A stretch of DNA of 21,128 nt from a virus: positions 1 through 21,128 of the IMG/VR virus record IMGVR_UViG_3300025151_000372; one strand, given 5' to 3'. Of the stretch, positions 1-7,085 are shown one piece after another (position 1 is the first letter of the stretch; every line of letters begins with the position of its first letter). The notes beneath the pieces were generated by a model, which worked only from the letters and a program-made list of their open reading frames with translations, did no database searches and was not told the origin of the DNA. The position numbers and the translations under genes are program-made.

Positions 1-1
1 T

Positions 2-2584
2 GATGAGCGCCAAAGAATTCTGCAAGAAGAAGTAATAAAGGTAAGGAAATCAAGGAAGGCAGCAGACCCTAAGTTTAAAGCAAAGACAACTAAGGTCAGT
101 CCAGATACTTTCTTTAAAAAGAAGAAACCAGAGGAGCAAGCACAACCAGTTCCAGGACAGAAAGCACTTCCTGGAACTGGTAGTTCTGCCGTTGTAAAGC
201 GAGCACCAAATACAACTGCTATTGCTTCTTTCACTCCTGCGAAAGAAGATCCTGCTAAAAAAGACACGAAGGGGTTGAAGGGTGAGGATACGTTAAAGCA
301 AATTCTGGGTGGTGTTAACTCCATACTAAGAACCTTACAGGCACAAAATAAATTTACAAAGAAACAAGCAGAAAAGGATAGAAGATCTGCAGAGAGACGG
401 AAAAGAGGTGCTCAGGAAGATAAGTTAGAAGCAGCACCAATGAAAAAGTTTTTTGAAGGTGCAAAAAAACTTGCCAAACCAGCACTCAATTTCTTTGAAA
501 GTATATTTGAATTTATTAAAAACATTTTAATTGGTAGATTACTGGTTAAAATTATTGAGTGGATGGGAAATCCTGAGAATGAGAAAAAATTGAAGGCAAT
601 TATAGATTTCTTCAAAGTTACTTGGCCTGCATTCCTTGCAGTATTCTTAGCATTTAAACTTGGTCTCGGTGGATTTATCGGCAGACTGATTGGGTTGATT
701 GCCAGATCAACATTCAGACTTCTTAAATTGATCCCCAAAATGTTGAAGGGATTAAAAACTTTAGCAATGGGTAATCCAATGGCAACTGCTGCTGTTGCTG
801 TTGTTGCTACAACTGCTGTTGCTGCTGTGGCAGCAAACCAAAAAGGAACTGCTGTAGTAAAGGATCCTAAAGATCCAGATAAATCTCATGCAGATGAGAT
901 TAGAGATTTTGGTGGGATGACAGGTGCTCCCATCAGTGGTGATATGTTAGGGTTTCATGGGGGTGGTAAAATACCAGAACCCAAATATGAAGGTAATACA
1001 GGTGGCAAGGAACCAATAATATCTGATCCAGTTGCTAATGTGATGGTCCCTGGAAGTGGAAATAAAGATACTGTACCAGCAATGCTCACACCAGGTGAGA
1101 TTGTGATGTCTAAACCTGCAGTTGAGAAGTATGGTGCTGACACTCTTTTAGGTATGAACGCTGCTGCTGGTTCAACCAATATACCTAAAGTTGTGGAGGG
1201 AGTTCAGTATGCAAATCAGGGTGGAATGGTTTCTTTGACTTCTAATGGTGGAAGACCCATATCAAACAAGAGAATGGAAAAGGGGAAGACTTATAATTTT
1301 AATGATTTGATGCCACACTCCCATAATCCAAAAAGCGTCACATACCATGATGGTATAAAAATGGGTCCTGGTAGGGATTATGGTGTAGGCAAAATCCCAG
1401 ATTACATGCCGACTGGACCTAATGGAGACATCCCTACACCACAGTCAGGTAAAATACTAAGATCTGGTGATGTTGGAAATGGATATGGTAAGACTGTTGT
1501 TGTGGATGGACCTCTTGGACCAATGGGATTCCATCACTTGAGTAGAATTGGATCTGGAATAAAACAAGGTGGCACTGTCAATAAGGGTAAAATTGTTGGC
1601 GTACAGGGTGCAACAGGTGGTAATTATGCAGAACACTTGCATTTAAATGCCAGTAAAGCAGGGCATGAGGCATTTGTAAACTTTATTACTTCTGGAAAAC
1701 CAACTACTGGTGGTGGATCTGTTCCAAAAGAGGAGACCGCAGATTTCTGGGCTCTTGCTGCTATTATGTCTGTTGAAAGTGGCAACGCTCAGGGCAGAGC
1801 AGATGTTGCTCAGTCTATCATGAATAGAGCAGCATCTGGTGGTGTATATAAAGGCGGTCCCTCATTACACGGTTTAATTAATCATCCAGGACAGTATGAA
1901 CCTGTAGAAAAAGGAGATCCTAAGTTATGGAAGGCAATTAAAGACAAATCAACCGCCATTGCAGCACTTAATTCTGTTCCATATGTTGGAGGAAAAGGTT
2001 CTCAAAGAATTGAGGAGGCAGCAAAAGTCCTCAATGATAAGACTTTAATGAGTAATGCTGCTAAATTTGTCGGTCCTCGCACAGACTTCTCTACTCCAAA
2101 GGCTATGTCAGTACATAATCATAGTCGTGCCACTCATAGAGATAAAGAAGTTACTCGTCACGGTCATACCTTTGGTTTCTTTGTTGGACCTGGTGCCGTT
2201 GAACTAGGTAAAAAGCAATTTGCTTCAGGAGCAGGAGCAGCACAAGCTAATTTTGGTAATAATACTTCTTCTGGCGATCTACAAAGCGATGGTGGCGGAT
2301 CAGATAGTTCAGATGGAGAGTCAAAACCATTTGACATGGCTGCATTTAAGAAAAATCTTCGAGATAGAGGTTTATATAACAATCCTCCAAGTAGAGGGAC
2401 AACGATGTCTAGTATTATGAAAGCGCAGGCAGCAAGGTCTGGTTCAACAACATCTCCTGCTTCTAACACTGGTGGTAATCCAGCATCTAAATTAACTTCA
2501 GGTAGTAATAAATTACCAAAAATTGATGCGAATGCGATGATCTCTCAAGAGAAGATTAAAGTTCTTGGTCTGACGGTGGCGTGA
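2..2584 (+). CDS. Large tail protein with M23-like and SleB-like cell-wall domains (5' partial)
   Basis: The reading frame is open from base 2 with no stop, so this gene is cut by the window edge; 860 residues are visible and the TTG at 275 is only an internal codon. In visible numbering: a basic, low-complexity N-terminal part; a block at about 96-186 shared with the next gene (DRR, KR-rich, then KNILIGRLLV); hydrophobic helices to about 280; a DTVPAMLTPGEIVM motif near 356, typical of tape-measure and other tail proteins. An M23 peptidase-like domain lies at about 430-560, with the closing H-x-H at 545/547 in AEHLHL. A SleB/CwlJ-like hydrolase domain starts near 583, with candidate catalytic Glu592 in MSVESG, then QSIMNR and HPGQYEPV. 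The tail is Ser/Gly-rich. Probable role (inference): virion-borne protein, tape-measure-like or hub-associated, that opens peptidoglycan during DNA entry. The hydrolase folds are fairly clear; the tape-measure role is uncertain. Confidence 0.8.
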   Translation, partial: DERQRILQEEVIKVRKSRKAADPKFKAKTTKVSPDTFFKKKKPEEQAQPVPGQKALPGTGSSAVVKRAPNTTAIASFTPAKEDPAKKDTKGLKGEDTLKQILGGVNSILRTLQAQNKFTKKQAEKDRRSAERRKRGAQEDKLEAAPMKKFFEGAKKLAKPALNFFESIFEFIKNILIGRLLVKIIEWMGNPENEKKLKAIIDFFKVTWPAFLAVFLAFKLGLGGFIGRLIGLIARSTFRLLKLIPKMLKGLKTLAMGNPMATAAVAVVATTAVAAVAANQKGTAVVKDPKDPDKSHADEIRDFGGMTGAPISGDMLGFHGGGKIPEPKYEGNTGGKEPIISDPVANVMVPGSGNKDTVPAMLTPGEIVMSKPAVEKYGADTLLGMNAAAGSTNIPKVVEGVQYANQGGMVSLTSNGGRPISNKRMEKGKTYNFNDLMPHSHNPKSVTYHDGIKMGPGRDYGVGKIPDYMPTGPNGDIPTPQSGKILRSGDVGNGYGKTVVVDGPLGPMGFHHLSRIGSGIKQGGTVNKGKIVGVQGATGGNYAEHLHLNASKAGHEAFVNFITSGKPTTGGGSVPKEETADFWALAAIMSVESGNAQGRADVAQSIMNRAASGGVYKGGPSLHGLINHPGQYEPVEKGDPKLWKAIKDKSTAIAALNSVPYVGGKGSQRIEEAAKVLNDKTLMSNAAKFVGPRTDFSTPKAMSVHNHSRATHRDKEVTRHGHTFGFFVGPGAVELGKKQFASGAGAAQANFGNNTSSGDLQSDGGGSDSSDGESKPFDMAAFKKNLRDRGLYNNPPSRGTTMSSIMKAQAARSGSTTSPASNTGGNPASKLTSGSNKLPKIDANAMISQEKIKVLGLTVA

Positions 2585-2585
2585 T

Positions 2586-5501
2586 ATGTTAGGACTTTTA
2601 GCAGGAGCAGCAAAAACGGTTGGTGGTAGCATTGTAAAGAGTGCTGCTAAAGATAGAGCAAAAAGTTTTATCACTGGTAAGAAAAAGAAAGTAAAACCTG
2701 GTGCGATTAAAAAGAAAGGTGGTGATGATTCATCTCCAGGAAAAGGTGGTGCTCTTGCAGTAAGACCATCTTCTGCTCTTGTTCCTGCAGTATCATCAGT
2801 TACTCCAATTTCAGGTGCAGAAACTGCATCAACAAAATCTGGTGGGGGTGACACATTAACTCTAATAAAAGATAAAGTATTTGAGATTGATAAGGTTCTG
2901 AAAGGAACTCTAGCTCAACAAAAAGCAGCTTCTAAGGGTGATAGGAGAGGTGAGGAGAAGGCAAAACGAAAGAAGCAAGAAAACTTATTAGAGAAGATGC
3001 CTAAGATGCCAGGCAGCGGACTAGTTAAGAAACTTGCAGCACCTGCTAAAGGAGTATTTGGTGGTATATTTGATTTTCTTAAAAATATTTTATTAGGTCG
3101 TCTCCTTGTTATTCTAATTGAGAGTAGACCTAATCTACCTGGTGGTAGTATTTTAATGTTCCTTGCTGGAATGGCAGAGAAAATTATTGATTTAATTATT
3201 GGAACCATCGATGCCTTAGGTTCTTTCTTGGCATGGGGTCAAGAGAAACTTGATGGCGCTAAAGAGTGGTTAAAGGAGAATAGAGGTCCAGAGGCAGAGG
3301 AAAGATTTGAAGCTCTGCTTGGAACATTAACAGATCTATTCAATGCTGCATTTATTGTTGGTTCAATTTTTGCTGTTGGTGGTGGTTTTCCTGGTGGTAG
3401 AAAACCTGGAAAACCTGGAAAACCTGGAAAACCTGGAAAACCAACTAAACCCGTTAGTCCAAAACAGAATCTTATTGACAAGGGACGTAAGATAGGTCCA
3501 ACTGGACGTACTCCTTTAGCAGCAAAAGTTCAATTAAAGCACGGACATAACGCTGCTAATGCATGGCAAGTCAAGTATGATGATGCAATATCGAAAGGAA
3601 AGACTCCCGCCCAGGCAAGTAGAACTGCTAATGCATACGTTAAGAAACTCATTAAGAAGGGTGCTTTAAAATCAATGCCTCAGAGAGGTAATCTTGCTGG
3701 TGCAATGAAAGGGAGTAAGATTACCAAAGGTGGAATAAAGAAAGTACCAAAGAGACTTGCGACTAAAGTTCTTGGTAAAACTGGTATTAAGGCAATGAAG
3801 GGTCTTGCTAAAGGATTTGGTAAGATACCTATTGTTGGTCCTTTAATTGTTGCTGTATCCTCCTTGCTTGCAGGAGAACCAATCGGTCAAGCAGTGTTTA
3901 AAGGTATCGGTGCTGCACTTGGCGGTGCATTAGGTTCATTCATTCCAATTCCAGTCTTGGGAACCATACTTGGTGAGAGTATAGGTGTCCTTGTAGGAGA
4001 TATGATGTACTCCCTCATCATGGGTGGTGGTATTGAGGAAGCAGGTCAGAAATTCATGGACGCCCTTAAGACCGTCATGGATGTTGGTGGTCTTATTCTC
4101 AATTTCTTCAAGGAAGGATTTGGTAGATTCTTTAGTAACTTCCCAACAGTTGATGTTCCAGGATTTGCGCAGTCTCCTTTGGGAGCACTATTTCCATTCT
4201 TAGCGACTCCGGGTGCGAAGGGACTTTTGGGTGAGAAACAAGTAAAGGAGATGCCAAACCTCAGCATACTTTTCAACCCAGTTGCTATGGTTACTGAGTT
4301 GATACCTCATGCTGCAGCATCATTCTTACCTGATATTTTTGGGGCAGGTGGAACTGCCTTTGGTTCTGATACCACCGCCGAGGAGATTGATGATCCGAGT
4401 GGTTCAGATTCTGGTTCTAATAATGAAACACGATATTCAGGCAACACTAGTGGAACAGAAAATCTGATGCCTGGTTCAATTCCTTCAGTTCCTCAAACTG
4501 GAGTTGCTCCACCAATTAGTGGCAAAGGAAAAGCAATATATCTTCACTGGACTGCTGGATCTTTTACTAATACTGATGGTCCTTATCACACTGTGTTTAC
4601 GGGTGATGGAACACCGCATTACAAAGCACCTTATACAAAACAAGTAAATCATACTGAAAGTCGAAATAAGAATTCTGTTGGACTATCTCTTGCTGCTAAT
4701 CCAGAGAAAGGATGGTTCCCAACTGAAGCACAATTATCCGCAATGTCAAAAGAGGCAGCACGTATTGCCACTGGATGGGGATGGTCTGCCAGTGATATTA
4801 ACCTCAACAAGGTCATGACTCACGGTGAAGCAGGATCTAACTTGGATGGAATGGTTGCGACCACGAATTATGGAAGATTTGGAAGAGATTGGGCTGCTGG
4901 TAGTAACCAACCTGAGAAGCAGAATAAAGCAAGAGGAAGCATAGCTGATTTTGAACGTTATGATTTGGATGTTATAAGATGGAGTGGTATCAATAAACCT
5001 GATACAAAATTTGGAGCAGGTGGAGATGAAATGCGTGAGAGAATCAGCAAGGATATGCAAGTAGCAAAATCGAGTGAATCTTCATCTGAACCTTCTACAT
5101 ATAATCCTATGGATCCTGCCAATATGACTTCCGAGCAGAGATCTGCAATGGGATACTCTAAAGGTGGTCTTGTTAGAAAGAAAGGAAATTACATGTTGGC
5201 AGAACTAGGTCCTGAATTTGTTTTGGATGCTGATTCGACTCAACCAATTGAAAAAATGTTACCTGGTTTCCTTGACGCAATCAATCAGGCAAGAGGAGAT
5301 GAAGCTGTTAGTGTTCTGATGGAGTATGCATCTTATGAAAGACCATCAGAAACTGAAGTGGTAATGGCAGGACAGTCTGGGGCATCTTCTAGTGGTGGAG
5401 ATATGGGAGGAGAAGATAGTAGTCTCGCACTTCCACCATCTCTACCATCCACTCCACCGCCAAGAGATTCTTGGAAAGAGATTCGTTATAAATTTGGGTA
5501 A
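2586..5501 (+). CDS. Large tail protein with C-terminal N-acetylmuramoyl-L-alanine amidase domain
   Basis: A 971-residue protein whose ATG lies one base after the upstream stop; GGTGG at 2575-2579 may serve as ribosome site. The N-terminus is Lys-rich, and residues 89-179 repeat the block seen in the upstream gene (GDRRGEEKAKRKK, KNILLGRLLVILIE). A GKP tandem repeat lies near 273-287. Residues about 410-490 are Gly/Ala/Ile-rich and hydrophobic, like a tape-measure or membrane-active segment. An amidase_2/PGRP-like domain starts near 650: His654 in YLHWTAGS, NHTESRNKNSVGLSL, PTEAQLSAM, His746 in MTHGEAG, and an ERYDLDV ending where Asp793 could be the third zinc ligand. Near 855-895 is a GG-LVRKKGNYMLAELGPEFVLDADS segment, the 'GE-GPE-V' type found in phage tail proteins. 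It probably cleaves the MurNAc-L-Ala bond during entry. Placement in the virion is inferred from context. Confidence 0.8.
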   Translation: MLGLLAGAAKTVGGSIVKSAAKDRAKSFITGKKKKVKPGAIKKKGGDDSSPGKGGALAVRPSSALVPAVSSVTPISGAETASTKSGGGDTLTLIKDKVFEIDKVLKGTLAQQKAASKGDRRGEEKAKRKKQENLLEKMPKMPGSGLVKKLAAPAKGVFGGIFDFLKNILLGRLLVILIESRPNLPGGSILMFLAGMAEKIIDLIIGTIDALGSFLAWGQEKLDGAKEWLKENRGPEAEERFEALLGTLTDLFNAAFIVGSIFAVGGGFPGGRKPGKPGKPGKPGKPTKPVSPKQNLIDKGRKIGPTGRTPLAAKVQLKHGHNAANAWQVKYDDAISKGKTPAQASRTANAYVKKLIKKGALKSMPQRGNLAGAMKGSKITKGGIKKVPKRLATKVLGKTGIKAMKGLAKGFGKIPIVGPLIVAVSSLLAGEPIGQAVFKGIGAALGGALGSFIPIPVLGTILGESIGVLVGDMMYSLIMGGGIEEAGQKFMDALKTVMDVGGLILNFFKEGFGRFFSNFPTVDVPGFAQSPLGALFPFLATPGAKGLLGEKQVKEMPNLSILFNPVAMVTELIPHAAASFLPDIFGAGGTAFGSDTTAEEIDDPSGSDSGSNNETRYSGNTSGTENLMPGSIPSVPQTGVAPPISGKGKAIYLHWTAGSFTNTDGPYHTVFTGDGTPHYKAPYTKQVNHTESRNKNSVGLSLAANPEKGWFPTEAQLSAMSKEAARIATGWGWSASDINLNKVMTHGEAGSNLDGMVATTNYGRFGRDWAAGSNQPEKQNKARGSIADFERYDLDVIRWSGINKPDTKFGAGGDEMRERISKDMQVAKSSESSSEPSTYNPMDPANMTSEQRSAMGYSKGGLVRKKGNYMLAELGPEFVLDADSTQPIEKMLPGFLDAINQARGDEAVSVLMEYASYERPSETEVVMAGQSGASSSGGDMGGEDSSLALPPSLPSTPPPRDSWKEIRYKFG
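3402..3442 (+). repeat. 9-bp tandem repeat coding for Gly-Lys-Pro
   Basis: Four full copies of AAACCTGGA plus a partial fifth lie in frame inside the amidase-domain tail gene and encode PGKPGKPGKPGKP. The result is a short, basic, extended collagen-like linker between a hydrophobic segment and a Lys-rich region. Copy number could vary between relatives by slippage. Confidence 0.9.
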
Positions 5502-5523
5502 ATAGATGTAGAGGAAAATACAA

Positions 5524-6852
5524 ATGTCAAAGACAACAGAAGCGAATCAAGGACAAAAGGCAGGATCAGCAAAAATTAAAACAGTTGCTGTAACTAGTAA
5601 AACTGACGAGAATCGTAGCGTAGAAATCTCCGGTGGTTTTATTGAGTTTAGATACTATGAAAGTATCTTGCAAGATGGTATAATGGGAACCTACATGTTT
5701 CAAGATGCTGGAGATGCTGTTGATGGCAAATCTGTGGTTGAAGGTTTACCTTTGACTGGCAGTGAAGTCCTTCAGTTTGCTGCTGAAGATAACTTTGAGA
5801 ATGAATTGAAAGCAACATTTATTGTAAGAAAACCATCACCGCTTTCTGATGACACAAGAAAAACAGTTGTTCATTTACCATTGGTGTCAGAAGCATTTGC
5901 AATTAACGATCAGAAAAATGTAAGGAAACTTTTTCCAAAGCAAAAAATTTCAGATCATGTCAAAACTTTAATGTCAGAGTTTTTAGAAACTGAAAAAACT
6001 TTAGACATAGAAGATACTAGCAATGATCTTAAAGAGTATGGTTTGAATAGAAAACCATATTTCATGCTGAATACTTTTGCCAAGAAAGCACAACCGTCTG
6101 GTGGTGAAGGTCAGACTGCAGGATACTTTTTCTTTGAAACCTCAGAGAAGATGATCTTTAAGTCAATTGACAGTTTCTTTGATGAGGAAAAGAATCCAAG
6201 AAAGAAATCAATTATCTATAACGAAACCAACAACAGAGAAGGACTTCCTGCAGGGTATGATTACAAGGCACTATCATATGATAAGGAGGGAGGAGATGTA
6301 GTTGAAATGGCAAAGATGGGTGCTTTTACCACAGCATCTATAACATTTGATCCAATTAACTTTAATTTCAAGAGAACTATCATATCTGCTGCCAAAGATA
6401 TTTTCACAGATGTTGATGATGCAATCGAACCTTTATCTACAGCAGCAAAAGAACTTACATCATTCAATCCAAATCTTCAGAAAGAGTTCACAAGAACTAC
6501 AATGAGTTTTATTGACACAGGAACTTTCTCTGAGAATGCTGAGGGATCAAAAGAGAAGAATTTTGATTTTGCCAATGTATATAATCAGTCGATTATGAGA
6601 TATAATCAAATGTTCGCTGCTAAAGTGAACATTATGATTGAGGCAGATTTTTCTTTACATGCTGGTGATATGATATTTTTTGATGCTCCGTCACCAAGAA
6701 AAGACACAAAGAACGATGAAGTTGACAAGCAGACTGGTGGTCTATATATTATAGCAAGTCTATGTCATTACATAACGCCGGATAGAACTCTAACAAAACT
6801 CTGTTTAATTAGAGATTCTCATGGTAGACAAGGAAACCACGCAAAAAGGTAA
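5524..6852 (+). CDS. gp27: gp27-like baseplate hub protein
   Basis: A 442-residue protein. The ATG is preceded by GAGGA at 5511-5515, a good ribosome site at normal spacing. The N-terminal part (SVEISGGFIEFRYYESI, then GIMGTYMFQDAGD, LPLTGSEVLQF and later FIVRKPSPLS) has the look of the T4 gp27 hub family, whose trimer links the tail tube to the gp5 spike. A later segment (YGLNRKPYFMLNTFAKKA, then GYFFFETSEKMIFKSID) and the C-terminal LHAGDMIFFDAP with YIIASLCHYITPDRTLTKL fit the tandem tube-like barrels of hub proteins. T4 gp27 is 391 residues, so the length is comparable. It sits just before CP12 and the gp5-like gene, the expected partner. The family call rests on pattern and context; a general tail-tube/hub fold protein is the main alternative. 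Confidence 0.7.
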   Translation: MSKTTEANQGQKAGSAKIKTVAVTSKTDENRSVEISGGFIEFRYYESILQDGIMGTYMFQDAGDAVDGKSVVEGLPLTGSEVLQFAAEDNFENELKATFIVRKPSPLSDDTRKTVVHLPLVSEAFAINDQKNVRKLFPKQKISDHVKTLMSEFLETEKTLDIEDTSNDLKEYGLNRKPYFMLNTFAKKAQPSGGEGQTAGYFFFETSEKMIFKSIDSFFDEEKNPRKKSIIYNETNNREGLPAGYDYKALSYDKEGGDVVEMAKMGAFTTASITFDPINFNFKRTIISAAKDIFTDVDDAIEPLSTAAKELTSFNPNLQKEFTRTTMSFIDTGTFSENAEGSKEKNFDFANVYNQSIMRYNQMFAAKVNIMIEADFSLHAGDMIFFDAPSPRKDTKNDEVDKQTGGLYIIASLCHYITPDRTLTKLCLIRDSHGRQGNHAKR

Positions 6853-6855
6853 AAC

Positions 6856-7083
6856 ATGGAAAGCATCGAAAAGCATATCGAGAAGGATAAGGAAATCCTT
6901 CAAGATCCTACAACATCGCCTCAGCAACGTCGTCACATTGAAGGTGAACTTCACGAACTAGAGGTATACGTAGAAAATCATAAAGAAGAAATCGCAGCAG
7001 GAGATCATCATGATCCAACTGCACTGGAACTCTATTGCGAGATGGAACCAGATGCAGACGAATGTAGAATGTACGACGACTGA
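6856..7083 (+). CDS. cp12: CP12-like Calvin-cycle regulator (phage auxiliary metabolic gene)
   Basis: A 75-residue acidic protein ending in the CP12 signature: LELYC-x8-CRMYDD, with Cys61, Cys70, Arg71, Tyr73 and terminal Asp74-Asp75. In cyanobacteria the C-terminal half of CP12 forms a disulfide loop and inserts its tail into GAPDH, after which phosphoribulokinase joins, switching off the Calvin cycle; cyanophage CP12 genes are known. The N-terminal half is charged and helical (HIEKDKEIL, QQRRHIEGELHELEVYVENHKEEI) and has no cysteine, so the N-terminal Cys pair of many host CP12 proteins is absent. The gene sits between the two hub genes with gaps of 3 and 2 bases and has an AAGG ribosome site at 6846-6849. 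It is therefore expected to be co-transcribed with late structural genes. Four of its five Ile codons are ATC and two of three Arg codons are CGT, unlike the neighbours. Confidence 0.8.
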   Translation: MESIEKHIEKDKEILQDPTTSPQQRRHIEGELHELEVYVENHKEEIAAGDHHDPTALELYCEMEPDADECRMYDD

Positions 7084-7085
7084 AT

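Noticed and set aside
3-35. Ten-residue ORF starting ATG at base 3
   Set aside because: It lies in another frame within the larger open gene and is too short to support.
275-2584. Gene start at the TTG codon at 275
   Set aside because: The same frame is open back to base 2 with protein-like sequence, so the gene continues beyond the left edge; TTG 275 is internal.
3402-3442. CRISPR-like or regulatory repeat array
   Set aside because: Units are contiguous 9-mers without spacers and in frame with the protein; simple coding repeat.
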